NCBI RefSeq assembly: GCF_005869225.1
Contig: NZ_SWFP01000001.1
Span: 62,001-126,000 of the forward strand
DNA: 64,000 nt
Direction: 5' to 3'
DNA from: Dyadobacter bucti
Lineage (GTDB): Bacteria > Bacteroidota > Bacteroidia > Cytophagales > Spirosomataceae
Within the stretch, counting starts at the first letter, position 1. Each line of letters begins with the position of its first letter. The position numbers were made by a program, and so were the translations under genes. Shown piece by piece: positions 1 through 9,707 of the stretch. The notes under the pieces are model-generated. The model was not told the DNA's origin, made no database searches, and saw nothing but the letters and a program-made list of their open reading frames with translations.

Positions 1-11
1 TAGAAAAAATT

Positions 12-43
12 TTTGTATACAGAATTTTGATATATTTGTATAC
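12..43 (+). promoter_or_regulatory. Two TTTGTATAC sites and a -7-like element before the first susC
   Basis: TTTGTATAC occurs at 12-20 and again at 35-43, 23 bases apart, each carrying the palindrome GTATAC. TATATTTG at 31-38 matches the Bacteroidota -7 consensus TAnnTTTG, and a TTTG lies at 12-15, although the 15-base spacer is shorter than the usual 19 or so. The second GTATAC overlaps the presumed start of transcription, which would suit a repressor. TGTATAC-type sites are typical of FadR-subfamily GntR regulators of sugar acids; that link is inference, as no such gene lies in the window. Confidence 0.4.
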
Positions 44-82
44 CATATCTACTTTTTCAATCTACCCTAATGTTCCTGCCCA

Positions 83-3000
83 ATGAAGAAAAACTACGTT
101 CCGAAACTGTGCTCGGTCACTCTCTTACTGTTGTTGTTTGCTTTCTGTATTTCACCTGACGCCACGTCCCAGGGCGTTCAAAAAGTTGAAGGTACGGTAA
201 CCGAAAAAACATCCAATGCACTGCTGCCTGGTGTGAACATCGTTATAAAAGGTTCGAGCCGGGGCACCACCACCGACAGCGAAGGACATTTTGCCCTGGA
301 TGCCTCACCTTCCGATACGCTTACATTTTCGTTTATCGGATACGTCAGGCAGGATGTTGCGGTCAATTCATCCTCTGTGCTCAACGTGGCACTGGTAACC
401 GATTCCCAGGCATTGAATGAAATTGTGGTAACAGGTTATTCCTCTCAAAGAAAAAGGGACATAACTGGTTCAGTATCTGTCGTGGACACCAAAGCAATGA
501 AGTCGATTCCATCCGGGTCGGCAGTTCAGGCATTGCAGGGACAGTCGTCGGGGGTGAACGTGATCAGCTCGGGAGCTCCGGGTTCGCCCAGCAACATATT
601 TATCCGGGGTATCAGTTCTTTCGGCGACACCCAGCCGCTGGTGCTCGTAGACGGTATCCAGGCTTCCCTGAACGATGTCAGCTCGGATGATATTGAATCG
701 GTACAGGTGCTCAAAGATGCGGGCGCTGCGGCCATATATGGTGTAAGGGGCGCGAACGGGGTAATTGTAGTGACCACCAAAAAAGGCAAAGCCGGAACGC
801 CGGTAATTTCCTACGATGCCTATTATGGCACCCAGAGGCCGTTGCAGGGGAATGTTTTCAATCTGCTTAATCCCGATAATTTTGCCCGCATTACCAAAAT
901 AGCTAATCCAAACAGCAGTCTTTTCAGAAATGGTATCCCTGATTTTGTATACAGAGGACCGGGCGGCTCGGGAACAGGAATGGCCGGAGACGCTGCGGTA
1001 GACCCTTCGAAGTATAATTTCAGCACATCCAATCCTGCCAACAATTACCTGATACAGAAATTAAACAAATCAGGAACGGACTGGTTTCACGAGGTATTCA
1101 GGCCAGCAGCCATGACAAACCATAACCTGACTATCAGCGGCGGCAGTGAAAAATCGAACTATATGGTTTCACTCGGCTACCTCAATCAGCAGGGAACGCT
1201 TATGGAAACGTATCTGAAAAGATACAGCCTGCGGGTCAATACGCAATTCAACCCCAGAAAACACCTGCGAATTGGTCAGAATACCTATATGTTTTACAAA
1301 CAAAACCCTTCCTTTAACAACCGCTCTGCCGGCAACGCCATCGCACAAACCTATCGCATGATGCCATTGATTCCTGTTTACGATATCATGGGCAACTGGG
1401 GCGGAACGTTTGGTGGTCCGGAACTCGGAAACGGAAGCAATCCGGTAGCAACCCAGAAAAGCCTGATCAATAACCGCAGTAATTTCTGGAATGTGGTAGG
1501 GAACGTATTTGCAGAGGTAGATCTTTTCAAGAATTTCACTGCCAGAACAAGCGTGGGCGGTACTATCGACAATCAATACCACGTCAATTTTGCCTTCACT
1601 CCTTACTTTAATTCAGAAGGGAATACGAACCTGAACTCCCTGACCGAGTCGCCCCTGTTCAACAGCAACCTGATGTGGACCAACACGATCACCTATAACA
1701 AGACCTTTGGAAAACATTCGGTCCAGGCATTGATCGGGTCGGAAGCGATCAAAAACTATGGCCGTGCGGTAAATGCGTCTTCGAGCAACTTTTTCTCGAC
1801 GGATTTTGACTACCTCATCCTGAACAACGGTACGGCCAACATCGCCAACAACAGCAGCGCCTACAAAAACACACTGTTCTCCCTTTTCGGACGTGTGGAC
1901 TATGCATTTAACGACAAGTACCTGGTGGCTGCCACAGTTCGCCGCGACGGTTCTTCCCGTTTTGGGCCAAACAAACGCTACGGGGTGTTCCCATCGGCTT
2001 CGCTGGGCTGGCGGATCTCCTCCGAGGAATTCATGAAGGATGTTAATTTCCTGAATGAACTGAAGCTGCGCGCGAGTTACGGGGTGCTGGGCTCGCAGGC
2101 GAATGCCAATCCCAACAATGCCTTCGATCTTTTCGGCGGTACTTTTGCCAGGGCATACTACAACATTACCGGCTCTGGTAACAGCCTCACGCAAGGTTTC
2201 ATGCAGACCAGCCTGGGTAACCGCAATACCGGCTGGGAACGTAACATTATCAGCAATATCGGGCTCGATGCGACTTTGTTCAGAAAACTGGACGTGTCTG
2301 TGGAGTATTACCGGAAATCTATTGAAGGCTTGCTGTTTGCAGAGCCGCTTCCCGCTACTGCCGGTGCTGCCACGGCGCCTACCATCAACATTGGCGACAT
2401 TCGCAACCAGGGGGTGGATATCTCGGTGAACTACCGCGGAAACATGACGGATGATCTCAAATTTAACCTCGGCGCAAGCATTACAACTTATAAAAACACG
2501 ATCCAAAACATCCCCGACCCGGGCTACTTCGACACCGGCTACTCACAGGATCTGGGCAATATGGTGAGAAACAAGGAAGGCAACCCGGTAGGATCTTTCT
2601 TCGGGTACCAGATTGTGGGGCTTTTCCAAAGCCAGGAGGACATTAACGGTTCGCCTACGCAGTCTGATGCCGCGCCGGGAAGGTTTAAATATCAGGATGT
2701 CAACAATGATGGTAAGATCAATGCCGATGACCGGACTTTTATCGGAAACCCAAACCCCGACTTTACTTATGGCCTTAACCTCGGACTGAACTACAAGGAT
2801 TTTGACCTGTCGGCTATCTTTTACGGTTCGCAGGGAAATGAGGTTTTCAATACTGTGAAATCGTACACTCATTTTTACAGTACCTATGTGGGTGCCAAAA
2901 GCAATGACCTGCTGAATGCATGGACGCCTGAAAATACGGACACGAACATTCCGAAAGTAGAGACATCAGGCTCTTTCAGCTCGTCGGGTATAGTGAATTC

Positions 3001-3256
3001 ATTTTATATAGAAAACGGCTCGTTTCTGAAACTGCGCTCGCTGGTGCTGGGCTACACCGTGAAGCCGGTAGTATTGAAAAAAATCGGAATGGACAGGCTG
3101 AGACTGTATCTGCAGGCTGCCAACCTTTTTACCATCACCAAATACACCGGGCTTGATCCTGAGCTGAGCGGCAACAGTTCCGATTTCGGTATCGACTTCG
3201 CGAACTATCCCAACAACCAGAGAAATTTCATTATCGGCCTCAATCTTTCTTTCTAA
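83..3256 (+). CDS. SusC/RagA-type TonB-dependent outer-membrane transporter
   Basis: This is the outer-membrane barrel of a SusCD pair, importing a bulky ligand into the periplasm with TonB energy. The 1057-residue length is normal for SusC. The order is a signal peptide (about 1-30), a carboxypeptidase-D-like regulatory domain (about 33-110), a plug starting near NEIVVTGYSSQ and including the SusC signature VQVLKDAGAAAIYGVRGANG (near residue 210), and a beta-barrel ending in the aromatic-terminated strand FIIGLNLSF. The ATG at 83 opens directly onto the signal peptide. The susD partner follows 20 bases downstream, and seven metabolic and transport genes follow on the same strand. The ligand cannot be read from sequence; the catabolic genes suggest a sugar-like compound. 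Confidence 0.95.
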   Translation: MKKNYVPKLCSVTLLLLLFAFCISPDATSQGVQKVEGTVTEKTSNALLPGVNIVIKGSSRGTTTDSEGHFALDASPSDTLTFSFIGYVRQDVAVNSSSVLNVALVTDSQALNEIVVTGYSSQRKRDITGSVSVVDTKAMKSIPSGSAVQALQGQSSGVNVISSGAPGSPSNIFIRGISSFGDTQPLVLVDGIQASLNDVSSDDIESVQVLKDAGAAAIYGVRGANGVIVVTTKKGKAGTPVISYDAYYGTQRPLQGNVFNLLNPDNFARITKIANPNSSLFRNGIPDFVYRGPGGSGTGMAGDAAVDPSKYNFSTSNPANNYLIQKLNKSGTDWFHEVFRPAAMTNHNLTISGGSEKSNYMVSLGYLNQQGTLMETYLKRYSLRVNTQFNPRKHLRIGQNTYMFYKQNPSFNNRSAGNAIAQTYRMMPLIPVYDIMGNWGGTFGGPELGNGSNPVATQKSLINNRSNFWNVVGNVFAEVDLFKNFTARTSVGGTIDNQYHVNFAFTPYFNSEGNTNLNSLTESPLFNSNLMWTNTITYNKTFGKHSVQALIGSEAIKNYGRAVNASSSNFFSTDFDYLILNNGTANIANNSSAYKNTLFSLFGRVDYAFNDKYLVAATVRRDGSSRFGPNKRYGVFPSASLGWRISSEEFMKDVNFLNELKLRASYGVLGSQANANPNNAFDLFGGTFARAYYNITGSGNSLTQGFMQTSLGNRNTGWERNIISNIGLDATLFRKLDVSVEYYRKSIEGLLFAEPLPATAGAATAPTINIGDIRNQGVDISVNYRGNMTDDLKFNLGASITTYKNTIQNIPDPGYFDTGYSQDLGNMVRNKEGNPVGSFFGYQIVGLFQSQEDINGSPTQSDAAPGRFKYQDVNNDGKINADDRTFIGNPNPDFTYGLNLGLNYKDFDLSAIFYGSQGNEVFNTVKSYTHFYSTYVGAKSNDLLNAWTPENTDTNIPKVETSGSFSSSGIVNSFYIENGSFLKLRSLVLGYTVKPVVLKKIGMDRLRLYLQAANLFTITKYTGLDPELSGNSSDFGIDFANYPNNQRNFIIGLNLSF

Positions 3257-3276
3257 ACAGAAATTCATCCATCGTC

Positions 3277-5064
3277 ATGAAGAAATTAGCAACCTTCTGC
3301 TTACTGATCATATTGGGCACAAACAATGCCTGCAACAATGACTTCCTGGAAATCGGTGCGATTGGCACTACCAGCGAAACCACACTCGCCACAAAGGCTG
3401 GTGTAAACGGACTCCTGATGGGCGCATACTCGCTCCTCGACGGCTGGGGCGTACCGGGATCTACCTACTATTTTGTGGGTGTTGAAAACTGGATATTCGG
3501 GGGCGTTGTTTCCGACGACGCACATACCGGGACCGAAGCCGGGGCATTACCGCCGATGACATCCGTTGAAAGTTACAATTACGACGCCAGCATGCTGCCT
3601 TTCGCACAGAAATGGCAGGTGTTGTATGCCGGTGTACAGCGTGCGAACGATGTACTGCGTATACTAGCCAAAGTTACAGATGGTTCCATCAACGCCGAAG
3701 AAGAAAAACAGATCCGGGCGGAAGCAACTTTCCTGAGAGGGATTTACCACCTCGAAGCCGCTAAACTATGGGAAAACATTCCTTTCGTGGACGAAACGGT
3801 TTCTTATGCCAATGGTAATGTGAAGGTTCCCAACAATGTATCTGCCTGGCCTAAAATTGAAGCGGATTTTGCTTTTGCCGCTGCCAACCTTACCCCTACC
3901 AAATCGGAAGTGGGACGCTGCAACAGCTGGGCAGCCAAGGCTTTTCTTGCCAAAACCTATATGTTCCAGGATAAATATACCGAGGCAAAACCACTGCTGG
4001 AAGAGCTCATCGCCAGCGGGGTAACATCCTCCGGCGCCAAATATGCACTGGTCAATTTCGCAGACAATTTTAACCCCATCAAAAAGAACGGCCCCGAGTC
4101 GGTATTTGCCGTACAGATGTCGGTTAACGATGCGTCGATCTACGAGCATGGAAACATGGGTGCTTCGCTGAACTTTCCAATGGGCGGCCCGGCTACCTGC
4201 TGCGGCGCTTACCAGCCTTCGTTCAGTCTGGTAAATTCGTTCAAAACGGATGCTGCTACCGGGTTGCCGCTACTGGATACTTTTAACAATACCGATGTGA
4301 CCCACGACCTGGGCATTGAAAGCAATGCGCCGTTTACACCCTATGCCGGAACATTGGACGCGCGACTGGACTATACGGTAGGCAGAAGAGGAATCCCTTA
4401 TCTGGACTGGGGACTGCACCCCGGCAAATCGTGGATACGTCAGCAGGCAGTGGCCGGACCTTACAGCCCTATCAAAGCGATTTATTATAAAGCTGACAAA
4501 GCCACCACATCCTACGGAAACGGCCGCTATACTTCCAATAATTACACAATGATCCGTTTTGCCGACATATTGCTGTGGGCCGCGGAAGTGGAAGTAGAGA
4601 TCGGTTCGCTGACAGAAGCGCAAAAATACGTGAACATGGTAAGGGCGCGGGCTGCGAATACCAACGGCTGGGCAAAAAAATACATTGACAACGCCGATCC
4701 TTCTAAAGGTTATTCCACCGAGCCGGCCGCCAATTACAAGGTTGGTTTGTATACCACTGAATTTACGGCCAAAGGAAAGGATTTCGCCCGCGAAGCCGTA
4801 CGGTTCGAACGCAAGATCGAATTCGCTATGGAAGGCCACCGGTTTTTTGACCTTCGCCGCTGGGATAACGGCACCGGCTATATGGCAAATGTTTTAAATG
4901 CATATATTCAGCATGAAACTACAATCGCCGGCTACAACTTTGTGTATATGAACGGTGCTAAATTTACAAAGGGGAAAAACGAGATTTACCCGATCCCGCA
5001 GGCTCAGATCGATTTGAGCGTAGTAGATGGCAAATCCGTGCTGACCCAGAATCCAAATTATTGA
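3277..5064 (+). CDS. SusD/RagB-type surface glycan-binding lipoprotein
   Basis: The 595-residue protein has a lipoprotein signal with the lipid-accepting Cys near residue 19 (TNNAC), followed by the helical TPR-like SusD fold. Typical SusD features include LRGIYHLEAAKLWENIPF in the N-terminal helices, MIRFADILLWAAEVEVE in the middle and FERKIEFAMEGHRFFDLRRW near the C-terminus. SusD sits as a lid on the SusC barrel and presents the ligand. It lies 20 bases after susC and 16 bases before the oxidoreductase gene, so it is almost certainly co-transcribed with both. Confidence 0.95.
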   Translation: MKKLATFCLLIILGTNNACNNDFLEIGAIGTTSETTLATKAGVNGLLMGAYSLLDGWGVPGSTYYFVGVENWIFGGVVSDDAHTGTEAGALPPMTSVESYNYDASMLPFAQKWQVLYAGVQRANDVLRILAKVTDGSINAEEEKQIRAEATFLRGIYHLEAAKLWENIPFVDETVSYANGNVKVPNNVSAWPKIEADFAFAAANLTPTKSEVGRCNSWAAKAFLAKTYMFQDKYTEAKPLLEELIASGVTSSGAKYALVNFADNFNPIKKNGPESVFAVQMSVNDASIYEHGNMGASLNFPMGGPATCCGAYQPSFSLVNSFKTDAATGLPLLDTFNNTDVTHDLGIESNAPFTPYAGTLDARLDYTVGRRGIPYLDWGLHPGKSWIRQQAVAGPYSPIKAIYYKADKATTSYGNGRYTSNNYTMIRFADILLWAAEVEVEIGSLTEAQKYVNMVRARAANTNGWAKKYIDNADPSKGYSTEPAANYKVGLYTTEFTAKGKDFAREAVRFERKIEFAMEGHRFFDLRRWDNGTGYMANVLNAYIQHETTIAGYNFVYMNGAKFTKGKNEIYPIPQAQIDLSVVDGKSVLTQNPNY

Positions 5065-5080
5065 CCTTTTCAATTTTGTT

Positions 5081-6289
5081 ATGCGTGAAAATCTTTTGAA
5101 CCGCCGCAAATTTCTTGCCCTTTCGGCCTCTACCGGCCTGGCGTTGTCATCCCGCTTCGCGTTTGCGGCACCTTTCCAATCCGAGAGAAAACTTCGTGTG
5201 GGGATAGTTGGCGGAAGGTTCGGACTGGGTTTCTTTTTTAATGAACACCCCAATTGTACCGTGGAAGCAGTCAGTGACCTGCTTCCAGACCGGCGGGCCG
5301 CACTCATGAAAACCTATCAGTGTACCAAAAGCTATGAGTCGCTGGAAAAATTGCTGAAAGACCCGAAGATCGAGGCTGTGGCATTGTTTACACCTGCTCC
5401 CGACCATGCGAGGCATGTGATCCAGTCGCTGAAAGCGGGCAAGCACGTGTTGTGCGCCGTGCCGGCTGCATTGACGATCGAAGAGTGCCACGAGGTACAT
5501 AAAACGGTAAAAAGCACAGGGCTGACCTATATGATGGCCGAAACCTCCGTATTCCGGGGAGACACGATCACTGCCAAAAAACTCTACAAGGAAGGAAAGT
5601 TCGGTACTATTTTCAGCAGCTCGGCCCAGTACTACCATCCGGGGCTGGAAGTGTTGTATTTTGAAAAAGACGGTAAACCTACCTGGCGGCACGGCCTTCC
5701 GCCAATGCTCTACCCTACCCATGTAACGGCTTTCCTGATCGCTGTGACCGGCGAGCGGCTGACCCATGTAACCTGCCAGGGCTGGGGCGACGATAGTCCT
5801 ATGCTAAAAGGCAACCCGTATAAGAATCCATTCTGGAACGAAGCAGCTTTTTTCAGGACCAATCAGGGCAATTCCTTTATCGGGGAGGTTTGCTGGAAAG
5901 GTGCCTTGGTAGGCTGCGAACGGGGCGAGTGGCGGGGCGATAAAATGAGCTATTACAGCCAATACAAACACAATGAAACCCATATCGTGGAAGCCACAGA
6001 AAAAAAAGGCACCGACGATGGCGGCTTTTCCATAGCTGAACCGGAAATGCAGATTTACAAGGAAACGGTATGGTGGAAAACCGATCTGCTCCCCGCACCC
6101 ATGCGCCATGACAGCGGCCACGGAGGTTCGCATACTTTTATTACCCACGAATTCATCGATTCCATTATCAGCAACCGCGAGCCGATCGTAAATATCCGTG
6201 AGGCGCTTGCTTACACCGCGCCGGGCATTATAGCACACGAGTCGGCATTGAAAAACGGGGAGTACCTGAAAATCCCGAGCTTCGACTAA
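5081..6289 (+). CDS. Tat-exported Gfo/Idh/MocA-family oxidoreductase with altered EKP motif
   Basis: The 402-residue protein begins with a twin-arginine signal (NRRKFLALSAS, about residues 7-17), so it should act folded in the periplasm. A Rossmann NAD(P) domain follows (RVGIVGGRFG near residue 45), then the family's C-terminal alpha/beta domain. Members usually oxidise a sugar or cyclitol hydroxyl and carry a Glu-Lys-Pro motif whose Lys is catalytic. Here the equivalent stretch is KHVLCAVPAAL, with no Lys, so the chemistry may differ. It lies 16 bases after susD, matching the idea that periplasmic oxidation or epimerisation of the imported glycoside is the first step. A 59-base gap separates it from the aminotransferase gene. 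Confidence 0.85.
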   Translation: MRENLLNRRKFLALSASTGLALSSRFAFAAPFQSERKLRVGIVGGRFGLGFFFNEHPNCTVEAVSDLLPDRRAALMKTYQCTKSYESLEKLLKDPKIEAVALFTPAPDHARHVIQSLKAGKHVLCAVPAALTIEECHEVHKTVKSTGLTYMMAETSVFRGDTITAKKLYKEGKFGTIFSSSAQYYHPGLEVLYFEKDGKPTWRHGLPPMLYPTHVTAFLIAVTGERLTHVTCQGWGDDSPMLKGNPYKNPFWNEAAFFRTNQGNSFIGEVCWKGALVGCERGEWRGDKMSYYSQYKHNETHIVEATEKKGTDDGGFSIAEPEMQIYKETVWWKTDLLPAPMRHDSGHGGSHTFITHEFIDSIISNREPIVNIREALAYTAPGIIAHESALKNGEYLKIPSFD

Positions 6290-6348
6290 CTGGTTTTTAA
6301 TCGACTCATTTTTAAAATTTTAATATCAATACGTATAATTTTTCGGCA

Positions 6349-7692
6349 ATGAATGTCTGGCCAAAGTCACAAGCACTATTAAAAAATAATGAAAAATGGA
6401 TTCCCGGCGGAGTGGTTTCGCTCAACCGGAAATCCGACCCGAATATTTGTTTTACAAAAGGCCGGGGAAGCCGGGTTTGGGATCTGGAAGGCAACGAATA
6501 CATTGATTACCAGGCTGGGTTTGCGGCTTCCTTTCTGGGCCACAACGATCCGGATATCAACAAGGCCGTGCAGGAGTCTTTTTCACAGGATATGGTTTTG
6601 ATGGGCGCAGGCCCCACTGATCTGGAAGGTAAATTTGCGGAGCTGTTCTGCAGCAGCGTTCCGTCCGTGGACAGCATCCAGATCACCACAACAGGCTCCG
6701 AGGCCACTTACCACGCCATCCGGATTGCGCGTACCGTTACTAAGAAAGACCATATCATAGTGATGCAGGGCGGATACAACGGCTGGCACAACGACGTCGC
6801 CTGCAATGTGATCAGCGCGCTGGCAGATGTGGGAGAAAGGGTAAGCCCGGGCGAGTATCCTTTCGACTCGCTGTCGGCCGGAATTCCCGATGCGCACAAA
6901 TCCCTGGTACATATCATCAATTACAATGACCTTGATTCGGTAAGGTATGTGCTTAAAAGATATCCCGTTGCCTGTCTGATCCTGGAACCTATCCTGCAAA
7001 ACATTGGTATCGTAAAACCATTGCCGGGTTACCTCGAAGGACTCCGCCAGCTTGCCGATGAAAACGGGTTTCTCCTGATCTTTGATGAGGTCAAAACGGG
7101 TTTTCGTCACGCAATAGGCGGCTACCAGAGCATCAGCGGCGTCACGCCCGACCTCAGTACATTTGGAAAAGCAGTTGCCAACGGTTATCCTATGGGCGTG
7201 ATCGGCGGGAAAAAGAAATATATGGACCATTTCGTACATCCCGAACGAGATCAGCGTGCATTGATCGCTGGAACCTATAATGCTTTTCCGCTCACTACGG
7301 TTGCCGCAATTGCCACGCTTAAAAAACTCTCTTCGCCGGAGCATCAGGTATACCAGCACATTAACAAGCTGGGGAAAATGCTTGAAGACGGACTGAACAC
7401 CATTTTTTCGACACTTGACAAACCTTATTATCTGGCACGTCAGGGTTCGGCCTACTGCATGTATTTCATGGACCACGCGCCTGTTGATTTCCATGATATT
7501 GTAAAAAACCATGACTTTGCCTTCGATAAAAACTACCGGATCAAACTCATCGAAAAAGGCATATTCAATTTTCCGCTTCCCATCAAGCAGGGCAGCATTT
7601 CTTTTGCCCATACCGAAAAAGATATCGAGATCACCCTCGAAAAAACGCAGGATGTGGTGAATGAAATGAGTATGCAGTACTATCCAGCCTGA
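6349..7692 (+). CDS. Class-III PLP aminotransferase (glutamate-1-semialdehyde aminomutase-like)
   Basis: The 447-residue cytoplasmic enzyme has the hallmarks of fold-type I class-III aminotransferases: [16 protein letters not shown] (residues 113-128) for cofactor phosphate, GGYNGWHND near 141-149, the Asp of [11 protein letters not shown] (D246) for the pyridine nitrogen, and [12 protein letters not shown] with K274 as the expected Schiff-base Lys. Many operon-borne relatives of the aminomutase family are ordinary transaminases acting on amino-sugar or amino-acid-like compounds. Because the operon already encodes dehydrogenase, lactonase and dehydratase activities, a transaminase implies an amino group in the substrate or a keto intermediate that is aminated. 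Which of these holds cannot be read here. Confidence 0.9.
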   Translation: MNVWPKSQALLKNNEKWIPGGVVSLNRKSDPNICFTKGRGSRVWDLEGNEYIDYQAGFAASFLGHNDPDINKAVQESFSQDMVLMGAGPTDLEGKFAELFCSSVPSVDSIQITTTGSEATYHAIRIARTVTKKDHIIVMQGGYNGWHNDVACNVISALADVGERVSPGEYPFDSLSAGIPDAHKSLVHIINYNDLDSVRYVLKRYPVACLILEPILQNIGIVKPLPGYLEGLRQLADENGFLLIFDEVKTGFRHAIGGYQSISGVTPDLSTFGKAVANGYPMGVIGGKKKYMDHFVHPERDQRALIAGTYNAFPLTTVAAIATLKKLSSPEHQVYQHINKLGKMLEDGLNTIFSTLDKPYYLARQGSAYCMYFMDHAPVDFHDIVKNHDFAFDKNYRIKLIEKGIFNFPLPIKQGSISFAHTEKDIEITLEKTQDVVNEMSMQYYPA

Positions 7693-7736
7693 GTTTTTTG
7701 ACCTTCCGGCTATATCCTAAACCACCATTTTTTTTA

Positions 7737-8915
7737 ATGAAAATTACTGCCATCGAAACCCAGGTTTGCCATGCCCGCATGCGGAACTGGGTCTTTGTCA
7801 AAATCATAACAGACCAGCCCGGGCTCTGGGGCTGGGGAGAAGCTACCCTCGAATGGCATACCCGCTCGGTGGTGGGTGCTATTGAAGATCTTTCGCAATT
7901 GCTGATCGGTGAAGACCCGCGACGGATCGAGCACCTCTGGCAAATGATGTACCGCCAACATTTCTGGCATGGAAACGGCATCGTCCGCGGCACGGCGATC
8001 AGCGGGATTGACATTGCGCTCTGGGATATTCTCGGGAAAATCCACGGGGTACCCTGCCATGAATTATGGGGAGGGCGTGTCCGTGATTACATCCGCCTGT
8101 ACTGCCACCTCGGCGGCGGGAAAATGGAGGATTTTTACCAGACCCGCCCCGACGATGCCAGCCGTTTCGGCGAGTTGGCGCAAAAGGCAGTTGAAGATGG
8201 TTTCACCGCGTTCAAGTCGATGGCCGTGCCCGAAACCATGCCACTGGAAGGTTTACAGCCTGTTTACTACGCCGAAGCCTGTGTAAAAGCGATGCGCGAC
8301 GCAGTCGGCGACAGCATCGACATCATGGTGGACTGCCACGCCCGCCCTTCCCCGAGGATGGGGATGCTTTTTGCAAAAGCATTGGAACCTTACGGCCTGT
8401 ATTTCTTTGAAGAACCCTGCTGGCCCGAATCGATTGAGGATATTGCATTGATACAACGTGCCGTAAAAACACCCATAGCGAGCGGAGAAAGGCTGATCGG
8501 CATCCACGCATTTCGGGAAATGCTCGAACACCGGGCTGTGAGCGTGATCCAGCCGGACATTACCCACTGCGGCGGACTGAGCGAAGTGCGGCGCATTGCT
8601 GCCCTGGCCGAAGCCTACAAAGTTGCCGTGGCGCCACATAACCCGCAAGGCCCCGTGAGCACCGCCGCTTCTATTGAATTCGGTTTTGCAACGCCTTCCT
8701 ACGTAATTTGCGAAAGTGTACACAGCGATGTGCCCTGGCGTACCGAGGTAGTGAGCGAAGGATTTACGGTGGAAGAAAAAGGCCGTATCGTAAGGCCGAA
8801 CACCCGTCCCGGACTTGGTATCGACATTGACGAATCGGTGGTTAAAAAACATCCGTTTCAGCAGGAAGTATTGCAAAGGACATTTTACAAAGACGGCAGC
8901 GTCGGCGATTGGTAA
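7737..8915 (+). CDS. Enolase-superfamily acid-sugar dehydratase (galactonate dehydratase-like)
   Basis: The ATG at 7737 gives 392 residues and the normal family start (MKITAIET); an upstream TTG at 7698 only adds an unconserved tail. The protein has the mandelate racemase/muconate lactonizing fold. Candidate metal ligands D199, E225 and E251 are each 26 residues apart, and H201 and H301 sit where D-galactonate dehydratase has its catalytic His residues (D183, E209, E235, H185, H285), a constant offset of 16. The C-terminal APHNPQGP and STAASIEFG stretches also fit that subgroup. It should remove water from a sugar acid to give a 2-keto-3-deoxy acid. The stereochemistry of the substrate is unknown. 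The SDR gene follows 6 bases later. Confidence 0.9.
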   Translation: MKITAIETQVCHARMRNWVFVKIITDQPGLWGWGEATLEWHTRSVVGAIEDLSQLLIGEDPRRIEHLWQMMYRQHFWHGNGIVRGTAISGIDIALWDILGKIHGVPCHELWGGRVRDYIRLYCHLGGGKMEDFYQTRPDDASRFGELAQKAVEDGFTAFKSMAVPETMPLEGLQPVYYAEACVKAMRDAVGDSIDIMVDCHARPSPRMGMLFAKALEPYGLYFFEEPCWPESIEDIALIQRAVKTPIASGERLIGIHAFREMLEHRAVSVIQPDITHCGGLSEVRRIAALAEAYKVAVAPHNPQGPVSTAASIEFGFATPSYVICESVHSDVPWRTEVVSEGFTVEEKGRIVRPNTRPGLGIDIDESVVKKHPFQQEVLQRTFYKDGSVGDW

Positions 8916-8921
8916 TCTAAT

Positions 8922-9707
8922 ATGCAAAGTGATTTGATGGATAAAATTTTTGGAACAAAAACAGTCCTGATCAGTGGCGGGCTCGGTGATATCGGACGTG
9001 CGGTGGCATTGAAATTTGCCGCGTCGGGAGCCGCCATTGCTTTGGGGGATATCAAAGAGCCTACTTCCGCGAAAGGGTTTCTGACAGAGCTGAGAGGTTT
9101 TGGGATCGAGGCAATTTACCACCAGACCGATGTTTCCAATGCCGCTTCCGTCAGTTCCTGGATCGACGCGGTAGAGCAAGAACTGGGTACACCGGACATC
9201 ATTATTGCCAATGCGGCTACCGTCACCATAGGTAGCATTCATGAATTTACTCCCGAACAATGGTCGCAGGAACTGCGGGTAAACCTGGACGGGGCTTTTT
9301 TTATGACCCAAAACGCTACTGCCAGACTTCTGGCAAAACAGATGCCCGGCAGGGTCGTGTTCGTGGGGAGCTGGGCTGCACAGGCTGTACATCCGGGGTT
9401 ACCGGCTTATTGTGTGTCAAAAGCAGGTGTAAGGATGCTTTGCAAATGCATGGCACTGGAACTGGCCCCGCACGGTATTCTGGTCAACGAAATTGCGCCC
9501 GGTTGGGTAGAAGCGGGGCTCAGCGCAAGCATCTGGAAAGGCAACCCGGAACAAGCAAAGACCGCTGCACAAAAAGTACCTGTCCGGAAACTGATCGGCC
9601 CGCAGGAAGTGGCCGCGCAAATCGTCCTCATCTGCCACCCCGAAAACGTACATATGACCGGCAGTACAGTATTAATGGATGGCGGACTTTCCTTACTGAC
9701 CCTATGA
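8922..9707 (+). CDS. SDR-family NAD(P)-dependent dehydrogenase
   Basis: The 261-residue classical short-chain dehydrogenase has the nucleotide-binding motif SGGLGDIG (about residues 18-25), a structural NAA of IANAAT (about 96-100), and the catalytic Ser150, Tyr163 and Lys167 (YCVSK). It ends with the usual TGSTVLMDGG motif. In this operon it probably oxidises a sugar to its lactone, upstream of the SMP-30 lactonase and the enolase-type dehydratase. Start is ATG 8922; an in-frame ATG at 8937 (MDKIFG) is a possible alternative. Its stop overlaps the next gene's start in ATGA at 9704-9707, which points to translational coupling. Confidence 0.9.
   Translation: MQSDLMDKIFGTKTVLISGGLGDIGRAVALKFAASGAAIALGDIKEPTSAKGFLTELRGFGIEAIYHQTDVSNAASVSSWIDAVEQELGTPDIIIANAATVTIGSIHEFTPEQWSQELRVNLDGAFFMTQNATARLLAKQMPGRVVFVGSWAAQAVHPGLPAYCVSKAGVRMLCKCMALELAPHGILVNEIAPGWVEAGLSASIWKGNPEQAKTAAQKVPVRKLIGPQEVAAQIVLICHPENVHMTGSTVLMDGGLSLLTL

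Noticed and set aside
1613..2506. Reverse-strand open frame of 297 codons
   Set aside because: Antisense to the first susC barrel; Arg/Val-rich composition typical of a shadow.
6332..6344. 13-base match CGTATAATTTTTC shared with 13679-13691
   Set aside because: Short and AT-rich; the copy at 6332 lacks the other arm of the inverted repeat, so it is likely chance.
6583..7611. Reverse-strand open frame of 342 codons
   Set aside because: It is a shadow of the aminotransferase gene, which has a full set of catalytic motifs.
8253..9392. Reverse-strand open frame of 379 codons
   Set aside because: It spans antisense to both the dehydratase and SDR genes and shows no recognisable protein.
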